The position numbers were made by a program, and so were the translations under genes. 64,000 nucleotides of DNA from Pseudomonas putida (lineage in GTDB: Bacteria; Pseudomonadota; Gammaproteobacteria; Pseudomonadales; Pseudomonadaceae): the NCBI RefSeq assembly GCF_025905425.1, contig NZ_CP109603.1:248001-312000 (forward strand). Direction: 5' to 3'. Below are positions 15,764 to 24,471 of this stretch, one piece after another (position 1 is the stretch's first letter; the number at the start of each line of letters is the position of its first letter). The notes below the pieces were generated by a model, which worked only from the letters and a program-made list of their open reading frames with translations, ran no database searches and was not told the DNA's origin.

Positions 15764-16624
15764 ATGGCTGCAATTCTCTCGCTTCACGAAGCCGTGAAGC
15801 AGTTCGTACAGGACGGCGATACCGTCGCCCTCGAAGGTTTCACTCACCTGATCCCGACCGCTGCCGGCCACGAGATCATCCGTCAGGGCAAGCGCGACCT
15901 GACCCTGGTGCGCATGACGCCAGACCTGATCTACGACCAGCTGATCGGCGCCGGCTGCGCCAGCAAGCTGATCTTCTCCTGGGGCGGCAACCCAGGTGTC
16001 GGCTCGCTGCACCGCCTGCGTGACGCGGTCGAGAAGCAGTGGCCGCATGCGATCGAAATCGAAGAACACAGCCATGCCGACCTGGCCAACGCCTACGTCG
16101 CCGGTGCCTCCGGCCTGCCTTTCGCGGTACTGCGTGCCTACGCAGGCTCCGACCTGCCGAAGGTCAACCCGCTGATCAAGAGCGTGGCCTGCCCGTTCAC
16201 CGGCGAAGTGCTGGCCGCCGTACCGTCGGTACGCCCGGATGTAACCGTGATCCACGCACAGAAGGCCGACCGCAAGGGCAACGTGCTGCTGTGGGGCATT
16301 CTGGGCGTGCAGAAGGAAGCAGCCCTGGCGGCCAAGCGCTGCATCGTCACGGTCGAGGAGATCGTCGACGACCTGCAGGCGCCGATGAACGCGTGCGTCC
16401 TGCCGACCTGGGCGCTGAGCGCCGTTTGCCTGGTACCCGGTGGCGCACACCCGTCCTACGCCCATGGCTACTACGAGCGTGACAACCGCTTCTACCAGGC
16501 CTGGGACCCGATCGCGCGCAACCGCGAGACGTTCAGTGCCTGGATCGATACCTACATCCGTGGTACCGCCGATTTCAACGAATTCAAGGCCAAGCTGGCC
16601 AGCGCTGCGGAGGCTGCACAATGA
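15764..16624 (+). CDS. pcaI: 3-oxoadipate CoA-transferase subunit A (GctA-like type)
   Basis: With PcaJ this transfers CoA from succinyl-CoA to 3-oxoadipate. The 286-residue length and sequence (ALEGFTHLIPTAAGHEIIRQG, SKLIFSWGGNPGVGSLHRLRD) resemble glutaconate-CoA-transferase-type A subunits, like CatI and the P. aeruginosa pca locus protein. The shorter, roughly 230-residue PcaI of P. putida is different. It is the first gene after a pair of PcaR boxes, has AGGAG upstream, and overlaps pcaJ by 4 bases. The symbol is based on pathway context; biochemical identity with CatI-type enzymes is an inference. Confidence 0.88.
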   Translation: MAAILSLHEAVKQFVQDGDTVALEGFTHLIPTAAGHEIIRQGKRDLTLVRMTPDLIYDQLIGAGCASKLIFSWGGNPGVGSLHRLRDAVEKQWPHAIEIEEHSHADLANAYVAGASGLPFAVLRAYAGSDLPKVNPLIKSVACPFTGEVLAAVPSVRPDVTVIHAQKADRKGNVLLWGILGVQKEAALAAKRCIVTVEEIVDDLQAPMNACVLPTWALSAVCLVPGGAHPSYAHGYYERDNRFYQAWDPIARNRETFSAWIDTYIRGTADFNEFKAKLASAAEAAQ

Positions 16625-17400
16625 GCTACTCCACCTCTGAAATGATGACCGTGGCCGCCGCCCGCCGCCTGCGCAACGGTGCTGTGTGCTTCGTCGGTAT
16701 CGGCCTGCCGTCCAAGGCCGCCAACCTGGCGCGCCTGACCTCGTCGCCAGACGTGGTACTGATCTACGAATCTGGCCCGATCGGCGCCAAGCCAAGCGTG
16801 CTGCCACTGTCGATCGGCGATGGCGAACTGGCCGAAACCGCAGACACCGTGGTCCCGACCGGCGAGATCTTCCGCTACTGGCTGCAGGGTGGCCGCATCG
16901 ACGTGGGCTTCCTCGGCGCTGCGCAGGTTGACCGCTTCGGCAACATCAACACCACAGTGGTCGGTGACTACCACGCGCCGAAGACCCGCCTGCCGGGTGC
17001 CGGTGGCGCGCCAGAGATCGCCGGCTCCGCCAAGCAGGTGCTGATCATCCTCAAGCAGTCTCCGCGTGCCTTCGTCGACAAGCTGGACTTCATCACCTCG
17101 GTCGGTCACGGCGAGGGTGGCGATTCGCGCAAACGCCTTGGCCTGCCAGGTGAAGGCCCGGTTGGCATCATCACCGACCTGTGCATCATGGAGCCAGAAG
17201 CCGGCACCCATGAATTCGTGGTCACCGCGATTCACCCGGGTGTGACCCGCGAGCAGATCGTGGCTGCCACCGGCTGGGCGATTCGCTTTGCCGATGACGT
17301 GCAGACCAGCGCCGCACCCACCGAAGTCGAACTGACCGCCCTGCGTGACCTCGAAGCCCGTACCGCCGCGGCCCATGGCCAGGTGGCAGGAGAAGCCTGA
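16621..17400 (+). CDS. pcaJ: 3-oxoadipate CoA-transferase subunit B (GctB-like type)
   Basis: The 259-residue B subunit of the succinyl-CoA:3-oxoadipate CoA-transferase carries the catalytic-glutamate region VVLIYESGPIGAKPSVLPLS (residues about 43-62). The glycine loop GFLGAAQVDRFGNINTT is also present. Its length matches CatJ/GctB-type subunits rather than the roughly 213-residue classical PcaJ. It is translationally coupled to pcaI (ATGA overlap) and to pcaF (TGATG junction), so the three form one operon. Confidence 0.88.
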   Translation: MSYSTSEMMTVAAARRLRNGAVCFVGIGLPSKAANLARLTSSPDVVLIYESGPIGAKPSVLPLSIGDGELAETADTVVPTGEIFRYWLQGGRIDVGFLGAAQVDRFGNINTTVVGDYHAPKTRLPGAGGAPEIAGSAKQVLIILKQSPRAFVDKLDFITSVGHGEGGDSRKRLGLPGEGPVGIITDLCIMEPEAGTHEFVVTAIHPGVTREQIVAATGWAIRFADDVQTSAAPTEVELTALRDLEARTAAAHGQVAGEA

Positions 17401-18602
17401 TGCGCGACGTATTCATCTGTGACGCCATCCGCACCCCAATCGGCCGCTTCGGCGGCGCCCTGGCCGGCGTGCGCGCCGATGACCTGGCGGCAGTGCCGCT
17501 GAAGGCGCTGATCGAGCGCAACCCGTCGGTGCAGTGGGATCAGGTCGACGAAGTGTTCTTCGGTTGTGCCAACCAGGCCGGTGAAGACAACCGCAACGTG
17601 GCCCGTATGGCGCTGCTGCTGGCGGGCCTGCCCGAGACCATTCCAGGCGTAACCCTAAACCGCCTGTGCGCATCGGGCATGGATGCCATCGGCACGGCGT
17701 TCCGCGCGATCGCCAGTGGCGAAATGGAACTGGCCATCGCCGGTGGCGTCGAGTCGATGTCGCGTGCACCCTTTGTGATGGGCAAGGCCGAGAGCGGCTA
17801 CTCGCGCAACATGAAGCTTGAAGACACCACCATTGGTTGGCGCTTCATCAACCCGTTGATGAAAAGCCAGTACGGCGTCGATTCGATGCCGGAAACCGCC
17901 GATAACGTGGCTGACGATTACCAAGTGTCCCGCGCCGACCAGGACGCTTTCGCCCTGCGCAGCCAGCAGAAAGCCGCTGCGGCCCAGGCTGCTGGCTTCT
18001 TCGCCGAAGAGATCGTGCCGGTGCGTATTGCCCACAAAAAGGGCGAGACCGTCGTCGAGCGCGATGAGCACCTGCGCCCGGAAACCACCCTTGAAGCCTT
18101 GACCAAGCTCAAGCCGGTCAATGGCCCGGACAAGACCGTCACAGCTGGCAACGCTTCGGGTGTCAACGACGGTGCTGCGGCACTGATCCTGGCGTCGGCC
18201 GAAGCGGTGAAGAAACACGGCCTGACCCCACGTGCCCGAGTGCTGGGCATGGCCAGTGGCGGCGTTGCACCTCGGGTAATGGGCATTGGCCCGGTGCCGG
18301 CGGTGCGCAAGCTGACCGAGCGCCTGGGCGTGGCGATGAGCGACTTCGACGTGATCGAGCTGAACGAAGCGTTCGCCAGCCAAGGCCTGGCCGTGCTGCG
18401 TGAACTGGGTGTGGCCGATGATGCCCCGCACGTGAACCCCAATGGCGGCGCGATTGCCCTGGGCCACCCGCTGGGCATGAGCGGTGCGCGCCTGGTGCTG
18501 ACGGCGCTGCATCAGTTGGAGAAGAGCGGCGGGCGTAAAGGCCTGGCGACCATGTGCGTGGGTGTCGGCCAAGGGTTGGCGTTGGCCATCGAGCGGGTTT
18601 GA
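17400..18602 (+). CDS. pcaF: Beta-ketoadipyl-CoA thiolase
   Basis: PcaF cleaves 3-oxoadipyl-CoA to succinyl-CoA and acetyl-CoA, the last step of the beta-ketoadipate pathway. The 400-residue thiolase has the acylated Cys90 in [13 protein letters not shown]. The His motif is [19 protein letters not shown] and the C-terminal Cys is in TMCVGVGQG. The start overlaps the last base of the pcaJ stop. A REP pair follows the gene, which may separate it from pcaT. Confidence 0.96.
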   Translation: MRDVFICDAIRTPIGRFGGALAGVRADDLAAVPLKALIERNPSVQWDQVDEVFFGCANQAGEDNRNVARMALLLAGLPETIPGVTLNRLCASGMDAIGTAFRAIASGEMELAIAGGVESMSRAPFVMGKAESGYSRNMKLEDTTIGWRFINPLMKSQYGVDSMPETADNVADDYQVSRADQDAFALRSQQKAAAAQAAGFFAEEIVPVRIAHKKGETVVERDEHLRPETTLEALTKLKPVNGPDKTVTAGNASGVNDGAAALILASAEAVKKHGLTPRARVLGMASGGVAPRVMGIGPVPAVRKLTERLGVAMSDFDVIELNEAFASQGLAVLRELGVADDAPHVNPNGGAIALGHPLGMSGARLVLTALHQLEKSGGRKGLATMCVGVGQGLALAIERV

Positions 18603-18608
18603 CCTGTA

Positions 18609-18690
18609 CCGGCCTCTTCGCGGGCAAGCCCGCTCCCACAGGGGACCACGCCTCTTCTGTGGGCGCGGGCTTGCCCGCGAAGAGGCCGGC
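18609..18690. repeat. Paired REP (BIME)
   Basis: Two inverted copies of the P. putida REP, ccggcctcttcgcgggcaag and its complement, are separated by about 20 bases. Located just after pcaF; may stabilise the upstream mRNA end. Confidence 0.85.
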
Positions 18691-18740
18691 CCTGTAAGAC
18701 TCAAGGCCAATTGCCAGCCTGTGAGCGGAACGAGTGTGTT

Positions 18741-18766
18741 ACTAGGTATGTCTAGAATTACCTAGG
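18741..18766. promoter_or_regulatory. CTAG-containing dyad upstream of pcaT
   Basis: An inverted repeat (ctaggta at 18742-18748, tacctag at 18759-18765) contains three CTAG tetramers at exactly 10-base intervals. It lies 22 bases before the pcaT start codon. It does not resemble the PcaR box. It may be an operator for the pcaTBDC transcript. Confidence 0.45.
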
Positions 18767-18787
18767 ACCCTCCAGGAGTAAAACCTC

Positions 18788-20077
18788 ATGACCTCAACCT
18801 ATTACACCGGCGAAGAACGCAGCAAGCGTATCTTCGCAATCGTGGGTGCCTCTTCAGGCAACCTGGTGGAATGGTTCGACTTCTACGTCTATGCCTTCTG
18901 CGCGATCTACTTCGCCCCGGCCTTCTTCCCCTCCGACGACCCCACCGTGCAGTTGCTCAACACCGCAGGTGTATTCGCTGCGGGCTTCCTGATGCGCCCC
19001 ATTGGTGGCTGGATCTTTGGCCGCCTGGCCGATCGCCATGGCCGCAAGAATTCCCTGATGATTTCGGTGCTAATGATGTGCGCCGGGTCCTTGATGATCG
19101 CCTGCCTGCCAACTTACGGCAGCATTGGTGCCTGGGCGCCGGCGCTGCTGTTGCTCGCCCGCTTGATCCAGGGGCTGTCGGTGGGCGGCGAGTACGGCAC
19201 CACCGCCACCTACATGAGTGAAGTGGCACTGCGTGGCCAGCGCGGCTTCTTCGCCTCGTTCCAGTACGTGACCCTGATCGGCGGCCAGCTGTTGGCGGTG
19301 CTGGTGGTGGTGATCCTGCAGCAGTTGCTGACCGAGGATGAGCTACGCGCCTGGGGCTGGCGCATTCCGTTCGTGGTCGGCGCGGTGGCCGCACTGATCT
19401 CGCTGATGCTGCGTCGCTCGCTGCACGAAACCAGCAACGCCGAGACTCGCAATGACAAGGACGCCGGCTCGATCAGCGGGCTGTTCCGCAACCATGCTGC
19501 AGCGTTTATCACTGTGCTGGGTTACACCGCCGGCGGTTCGCTGATTTTCTACACCTTCACCACCTACATGCAGAAGTACCTGGTCAACACGGCCGGGATG
19601 AACGCCAAGAGCGCCAGCTATGTGATGACGGGCGCGCTGTTCCTGTTCATGATCCTGCAGCCGTTCTTCGGCATGCTCTCCGACCGTATCGGCCGACGTA
19701 ACTCCATGCTGCTGTTCGGCGCCCTGGGTACGCTGTTCACTGTGCCCCTGTTGATGGCACTGAAGACCGTGACCAGCCCGTTCCTGGCCTTCGTGCTGAT
19801 CAGCCTGGCCTTGTGTATCGTCAGTTTCTACACCTCTATCAGCGGCCTGGTAAAAGCGGAGATGTTCCCGCCGCAGGTGCGCGCACTGGGGGTGGGCCTT
19901 GCGTATGCGGTGGCCAACGCCATGTTCGGCGGGTCTGCCGAATATGTGGCCTTGGGCCTGAAGACGCTGGGCATGGAAAACACCTTTTACTGGTACGTGA
20001 CGGCCATGATGGCGGTGGCTTTCTTGTTCAGCCTGCGCCTGCCCAAGCAGGCGGCGTACCTGCACCATGATGATTAA
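18788..20077 (+). CDS. pcaT: Dicarboxylate MFS transporter, beta-ketoadipate uptake
   Basis: This 429-residue transporter is of the metabolite:H+ symporter branch of the major facilitator superfamily, related to KgtP. It has the TM1 motif [14 protein letters not shown] and the loop motif [14 protein letters not shown], and also [20 protein letters not shown]. In P. putida PcaT takes up beta-ketoadipate. It starts the pcaTBDC run with AGGAG 10 bases upstream; pcaB follows 9 bases after its stop. The protein also resembles the permease at 46112-47431. Confidence 0.9.
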   Translation: MTSTYYTGEERSKRIFAIVGASSGNLVEWFDFYVYAFCAIYFAPAFFPSDDPTVQLLNTAGVFAAGFLMRPIGGWIFGRLADRHGRKNSLMISVLMMCAGSLMIACLPTYGSIGAWAPALLLLARLIQGLSVGGEYGTTATYMSEVALRGQRGFFASFQYVTLIGGQLLAVLVVVILQQLLTEDELRAWGWRIPFVVGAVAALISLMLRRSLHETSNAETRNDKDAGSISGLFRNHAAAFITVLGYTAGGSLIFYTFTTYMQKYLVNTAGMNAKSASYVMTGALFLFMILQPFFGMLSDRIGRRNSMLLFGALGTLFTVPLLMALKTVTSPFLAFVLISLALCIVSFYTSISGLVKAEMFPPQVRALGVGLAYAVANAMFGGSAEYVALGLKTLGMENTFYWYVTAMMAVAFLFSLRLPKQAAYLHHDD

Positions 20078-20086
20078 GGACCTGCA

Positions 20087-21451
20087 ATGACGTACCGTGC
20101 GGACAACCAGCTGTTCGATGCCTACTTCACCGCGCCGGCCATGCGCGAGATTTTCTCTGACCGTGGCCGCCTGCAGGGCATGCTCGATTTCGAAGCCGCC
20201 CTGGCCCGCGCCGAAGCGGCCGCCGGGCTGGTGCCGCACAGCGCGGTGGCGGCCATCGAAGCGGCCTGCAAGGCCGAGCGCTACGACGCTCACGCCCTGG
20301 CCGATGCCATCGCCAGTGCCGGCAACTCGGCGATTCCGCTGGTCAAAGCACTGGGCAAGGTGATCGCCAGCGGCGTCCCTGAGGCCGAGCGCTACGTGCA
20401 CCTGGGCGCCACCAGCCAGGACGCCATGGATACCGGGTTGGTCCTGCAGTTGCGCGATGCCCTCGACCTGATCGAGGCGGACCTTGGCCAACTGGCCGAG
20501 ACGCTGTCGCGCCAGGCCTTGCAGCATGCCGATACACCGCTGGTAGGGCGCACCTGGCTACAACATGCCACGCCGGTCACCCTGGGCATGAAACTGGCCG
20601 GTGTGCTGGGCGCGTTGACCCGCCATCGCCAGCGGCTCCAGGAACTGCGCCCGCGTCTGTTGTGCCTGCAGTTTGGCGGTGCTTCCGGCAGCCTGGCGGC
20701 ATTGGGCAGCAAAGCCATGCCGGTGGCCGAGGGGTTGGCCGAGCAGCTCAACCTGCACTTGCCCGAGCAACCGTGGCACACCCAGCGCGATCGTTTGGTG
20801 GAGTTTGCCTCGGTGCTGGGCCTGATCGCTGGCAGCCTGGGCAAGTTCGGTCGCGACATCAGCCTGCTGATGCAGACCGAAGCGGGGGAGGTGTTCGAAC
20901 CGTCCGCGCCGGGCAAGGGTGGCTCCTCGACCATGCCGCACAAGCGCAACCCGGTGGGCGCCGCCGTGCTGATCGGCGCTGCGACGCGGGTGCCTGGCCT
21001 GTTGTCGACGCTGTTTGCCGCCATGCCTCAAGAGCATGAGCGCAGCCTGGGTTTGTGGCATGCCGAATGGGAAACCCTGCCGGATATCTGCTGCCTGGTC
21101 TCTGGCGCCCTGCGCCAGGCCCAGGTGATCGCCGAAGGCATGCAGGTCGATGCCGAGCGCATGCGCCGCAACCTCGACCTGACCCAGGGCCTGGTGCTGG
21201 CCGAGGCGGTCAGCATCGTCCTGGCCCAGCGCCTGGGCCGTGACCGCGCCCACCACTTGCTTGAGCAGTGCTGCCAGCGCGCCGTTGCCGAGCAGCGCCA
21301 CCTGCGCGCGGTCCTCGGTGACGAGCCGCAGGTCAGTGCCGAACTGTCGGCGGAAGAACTCGATCGCCTGCTCGACCCTGCCCATTACCTCGGCCAGGCC
21401 CGCGTCTGGGTGGCGCGCGCCGTGGCTGAACATCAACGTTTCACTGCCTGA
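20087..21451 (+). CDS. pcaB: 3-carboxy-cis,cis-muconate cycloisomerase
   Basis: PcaB converts 3-carboxy-cis,cis-muconate to gamma-carboxymuconolactone. The 454-residue protein belongs to the fumarase/aspartase superfamily, with the signature GSSTMPHKRNP at residues 279-289 bearing the catalytic serine loop. HLGATSQDAMDTG lies at 105-117. Normal length for the family. It follows pcaT by 9 bases and precedes pcaD by 11. Confidence 0.95.
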   Translation: MTYRADNQLFDAYFTAPAMREIFSDRGRLQGMLDFEAALARAEAAAGLVPHSAVAAIEAACKAERYDAHALADAIASAGNSAIPLVKALGKVIASGVPEAERYVHLGATSQDAMDTGLVLQLRDALDLIEADLGQLAETLSRQALQHADTPLVGRTWLQHATPVTLGMKLAGVLGALTRHRQRLQELRPRLLCLQFGGASGSLAALGSKAMPVAEGLAEQLNLHLPEQPWHTQRDRLVEFASVLGLIAGSLGKFGRDISLLMQTEAGEVFEPSAPGKGGSSTMPHKRNPVGAAVLIGAATRVPGLLSTLFAAMPQEHERSLGLWHAEWETLPDICCLVSGALRQAQVIAEGMQVDAERMRRNLDLTQGLVLAEAVSIVLAQRLGRDRAHHLLEQCCQRAVAEQRHLRAVLGDEPQVSAELSAEELDRLLDPAHYLGQARVWVARAVAEHQRFTA

Positions 21452-21462
21452 AGGAGACTGCT

Positions 21463-22254
21463 GTGGCACATTTGCAACTGGCCGATGGCGTACTGAACTA
21501 TCAAATCGATGGCCCGGCGGATGCTCCGGTGCTGGTCCTGTCCAACTCGCTCGGCACCGACCTGGGCATGTGGGACACGCAGATCCCGTTGTGGAGCGAG
21601 CATTTCCGGGTGCTGCGCTACGACACCCGTGGCCACGGCGCTTCGCTGGTGACCGAGGGGCCGTACAATGTCGAGCAGCTTGGCCGCGATGTGCTGGCCT
21701 TGCTCGACGCCCTGGACATCCAAAAGGCGCATTTTGTTGGCCTGTCGATGGGCGGCCTGATCGGCCAGTGGCTGGGCATCAACGCGGGCGAGCGCCTGTC
21801 GAGCCTGACCCTGTGCAACACCGCCGCCAAGATCGGTAACGACGAGGTCTGGAACCCGCGCATCGACACCGTGCTCAAGGATGGCCAGCAGGCCATGGTC
21901 AACCTGCGCGATGCTTCTATCGCTCGCTGGTTCACCCCGGCCTTCGCCGAAACCCAGCCTGAGCAAGCCCAGCGGATCTGCCAGATGCTGGCGCAGACCA
22001 GCCCTGAGGGGTATGCCGCCAACTGTGCGGCGGTGCGCGATGCCGATTACCGCGAACAATTGAGCCGCATCCAGGTGCCGACACTGATCGTGGCGGGTAC
22101 CGCAGACGTGGTGACCACGCCGGAACATGGCCGCTTCATGCAGGCCGGTATTGTCGGCGCAGAGTATGTCGACTTCCCGGCTGCGCACCTGTCCAACGTC
22201 GAGATTGGCGAGCGCTTCAGCCGCCGTGTGCTCGACTTCCTGCTGGCCCACTGA
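21463..22254 (+). CDS. pcaD: 3-oxoadipate enol-lactonase
   Basis: PcaD hydrolyses 3-oxoadipate enol-lactone to 3-oxoadipate. The 263-residue alpha/beta hydrolase has its nucleophile Ser95 in GLSMGGLIG. The acid is in VAGTADVVTTPEH and the catalytic His is in PAAHLSNVE. The start is a GTG with AAGGAG upstream (aaggagactgctgtg). It lies between pcaB and pcaC in the same operon and is a separate gene rather than a PcaL-type fusion. Confidence 0.95.
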   Translation: MAHLQLADGVLNYQIDGPADAPVLVLSNSLGTDLGMWDTQIPLWSEHFRVLRYDTRGHGASLVTEGPYNVEQLGRDVLALLDALDIQKAHFVGLSMGGLIGQWLGINAGERLSSLTLCNTAAKIGNDEVWNPRIDTVLKDGQQAMVNLRDASIARWFTPAFAETQPEQAQRICQMLAQTSPEGYAANCAAVRDADYREQLSRIQVPTLIVAGTADVVTTPEHGRFMQAGIVGAEYVDFPAAHLSNVEIGERFSRRVLDFLLAH

Positions 22255-22264
22255 GGACAACGCC

Positions 22265-22657
22265 ATGGACGAGAAACAACGCTACGACGCCGGTATGCAG
22301 GTGCGCCGCGCGGTGCTGGGCGATGCCCACGTGGACCGCAGCCTGGAGAAGCTCAACGACTTCAATGGCGAGTTCCAGGAAATGATCACTCGCCATGCCT
22401 GGGGTGATATCTGGACCCGCCCCGGTCTGCCGCGCCACACCCGCAGCCTGATCACCATCGCCATGCTGATCGGCATGAACCGCAACGACGAGCTCAAGCT
22501 GCACCTGCGGGCCGCTGCCAACAATGGCGTGACCCGCGACGAGATCAAGGAAGTGTTGATGCAGAGCGCGATCTACTGCGGTATTCCGGCGGCCAATGCC
22601 ACCTTCCACCTGGCGGAGTCGGTGTGGGATGAGCTGGGGGTCGAGTCGCGCGCTTGA
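22265..22657 (+). CDS. pcaC: 4-carboxymuconolactone decarboxylase
   Basis: The 130-residue PcaC decarboxylates gamma-carboxymuconolactone to the enol-lactone used by PcaD. The AhpD-like fold is recognisable in ITRHAWGDIWTRPGLPRHTRS and in HLRAAANNGVTRDEIKEVLMQ. The start at 22265 has GAGG 8 bases upstream; an earlier in-frame start lies inside pcaD and was rejected. It is the last gene of pcaTBDC and is followed by a REP hairpin. Confidence 0.95.
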   Translation: MDEKQRYDAGMQVRRAVLGDAHVDRSLEKLNDFNGEFQEMITRHAWGDIWTRPGLPRHTRSLITIAMLIGMNRNDELKLHLRAAANNGVTRDEIKEVLMQSAIYCGIPAANATFHLAESVWDELGVESRA

Positions 22658-22670
22658 TCCTTGCGGTTTT

Positions 22671-22707
22671 GTAGGAGCGCCCTTTCGCGACGCAAGGCCG
22701 CTCCTAC
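22671..22707. repeat. REP-like hairpin (gtaggagcg type)
   Basis: An imperfect inverted repeat has edges gtaggagcg and gctcctac. It separates convergent pcaC and the Mpo1-like gene and supplies the amber stop codon of the latter. Confidence 0.7.
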
Positions 22708-23216
22708 ACCGACCTCAGTGCTACCGGCCCGGCGTTGGCCTCTACGGCCTGTTTCAGCGCTGGGCACAACCCCAGCATGAATGCCGCTTCCGCCACCACG
22801 AACAACGGCCCGATGATCAGCCCGCTGATATCGTCGACGAACGCCGGCTTGCGGCCCTCGTAATAGTGGCCGACGAACTGGATGATCCAGCCCACCACGA
22901 ATGCCCCCAGCCCGGCACCCAGCCACAGCCCGGTGCTTTGCACCGCCAGTACCTGGCCAGCCCACAGGCATAACCCCAGCACTAGGCCCATGACCAGCCC
23001 GAAGCGCAGGTCCAGGCGCAAGTAGAACCACACCGAAGCCGCTGCGGCCAGCAGGGCGGGTGACAGCCACATGCCTGCAATGTCCCAGCCTGGGCGCGAC
23101 AGCAGGATGGTCACCGCCAGCACGATCAGTGGAATACCGACGAAATGGGTGGCGATATTGCGGGGGTCGCGGTGGTAGTTGGCGTATTGGCTCAGGTGCT
23201 CGACGAGGTTTTTCAT
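22704..23216 (-). CDS. Mpo1/DUF962-family membrane protein
   Basis: This 170-residue protein has about four hydrophobic segments and the DUF962/Mpo1 (YGL010w-like) signature. The signature comprises NYHRDPRNIATHFVGIPLIV near the N-terminus and QFVGHYYEGRKPAFVDD near residue 120, each with conserved His. Yeast Mpo1 is an Fe(II)-dependent dioxygenase of 2-hydroxy fatty acids; activity of the bacterial relatives is less clear. The start at 23216 follows GGAGGC-rich DNA. The stop TAG lies within a REP edge. It does not appear related to the pca pathway. Confidence 0.78.
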   Translation of the reverse strand: MKNLVEHLSQYANYHRDPRNIATHFVGIPLIVLAVTILLSRPGWDIAGMWLSPALLAAAASVWFYLRLDLRFGLVMGLVLGLCLWAGQVLAVQSTGLWLGAGLGAFVVGWIIQFVGHYYEGRKPAFVDDISGLIIGPLFVVAEAAFMLGLCPALKQAVEANAGPVALRSV

Positions 23217-23256
23217 TGTTGTGCCTCCCTGGTTTGCCTGATCGGATTTTGCTGCC

Positions 23257-23360
23257 TGTGCCGGCTTCTTCGCGGGCAAGCCCGCTCCCAAAGAACCTCG
23301 CTGCCCTCAGGTTGGGCCCCCTCCGGTGGGAGCGGGCTTGCCCGCGAAAAGGCCGGCACA
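23257..23360. repeat. Paired REP (BIME)
   Basis: Arms tgtgccggcttcttcgcggg and its near complement enclose about 45 bases. It lies between the Mpo1-like gene and the LysR gene. Confidence 0.85.
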
Positions 23361-23409
23361 GGCAACCTATAGTGCTCAGGATAGCCTGCTGCCCACCATC
23401 ATCATCCGT

Positions 23410-24333
23410 TCAGCGAATAGCGGCACTGCGCAGGGGCGCATCCAGCCCTACCAGGGTCTCGATCATTGCCCGCGCCGCCGGTGACAACCGATAGCCGCTG
23501 CGACTGACCACACCACAGCGCACGCTGAGTACCTCCAGCGCTGGCGGCAGGTTGCGCCAGTGCAGGCGCACCAGGCGGCCGGCAGCCAGGTCTTCGGCAA
23601 CGGCTTCTTCGCTGGCGGTGCCGATCGCATCGCTGGCCTGCACCACGCTGCGCAGCACCGCCAGGTGCTCGGTCTGCAGGTGCGGGGTAAAGTCGCTGCG
23701 CCCGCTCAGGTTGGCCAGGCGCTTGCGTACACCCGGCGCGAGCAGGGCGCTGGCCAGCGGGTAGGTGAACAGGTCGTTGGTCGACAAGCTGTCCTTGGCC
23801 AGCAGTGGGTGGCCGGGGCGGCAGAAGAACAGGCCGGGCCGTGGCGAAAGGGGCTCGGTATGGAAGTTGGGGTCGGCCTCGAAGGGGCGGATGTCGTCGA
23901 CGAAAAACTCGATCTGCTCACGGCGCAATGCCTGGCCGAGGCGTTCGGCATTGTCCACCAGCAGCGCGGTGCGGATACCCGGGTGGCTGTCGATGAAGTG
24001 GCGCAAGGCTTCGGGGACCAGGCGGACGGCCAGGGCCGGGCCGCTGCCGAAGTGCAGCTCGCCCGCGTCGAGTTTGGTCATCTGCAGCACTTCGTTGCTC
24101 AGTTGCGCGGCGCCTTGCACCAGGCGGCGTGCGTGCTGCAGCACCACCAGGCCTTCGGGGGTGGGCGGTAATGCTTTGCTGGCGCGGTCTACCAAAGGGC
24201 AACCGAAAGTTTGCTCCAGGCCCTGTATGGCGCGGCTGAAGGCAGGTTGGGTGATGCCCATGGCTTCGGCGGCGCGGACAAAACTGCGGTATTCGTTGAG
24301 GGCGATGAAGTAGCGCAGTTGACGGAGGTCCAT
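23410..24333 (-). CDS. LysR-family regulator
   Basis: The 307-residue protein has an N-terminal winged helix (MDLRQLRYFIALNEYRSF, then AMGITQPAFSRAIQGLEQTFG) and a C-terminal periplasmic-binding-like effector domain. It lies downstream of the OprD-type porin in the same orientation, beyond a palindromic hairpin. It could control the porin or other pca-region genes, but PcaR, not a LysR protein, is the recognised pathway regulator here. It could be PcaQ-like; the sequence alone does not settle this. Confidence 0.85.
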   Translation of the reverse strand: MDLRQLRYFIALNEYRSFVRAAEAMGITQPAFSRAIQGLEQTFGCPLVDRASKALPPTPEGLVVLQHARRLVQGAAQLSNEVLQMTKLDAGELHFGSGPALAVRLVPEALRHFIDSHPGIRTALLVDNAERLGQALRREQIEFFVDDIRPFEADPNFHTEPLSPRPGLFFCRPGHPLLAKDSLSTNDLFTYPLASALLAPGVRKRLANLSGRSDFTPHLQTEHLAVLRSVVQASDAIGTASEEAVAEDLAAGRLVRLHWRNLPPALEVLSVRCGVVSRSGYRLSPAARAMIETLVGLDAPLRSAAIR

Positions 24334-24433
24334 GTCGCGGCTCTGGGGCGGGGATCAGGGCTCGATTTAAGCTGTTACAGCTTATGTCGTCAACGAAGGT
24401 TTGTTTAGGTTGTTATTCGATGTGGTTATTTAA

Positions 24434-24464
24434 GGTGTCTTCGCGGGTTGCCCGCGAAGACACC
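24434..24464 (-). terminator. REP-derived hairpin, possible terminator of the porin gene
   Basis: A perfect 14-bp stem (ggtgtcttcgcggg and cccgcgaagacacc) has a 3-base loop. It starts 8 bases after the porin stop. The downstream T-run is weak, so termination strength is uncertain. Confidence 0.55.
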
Positions 24465-24471
24465 GTCGAAA

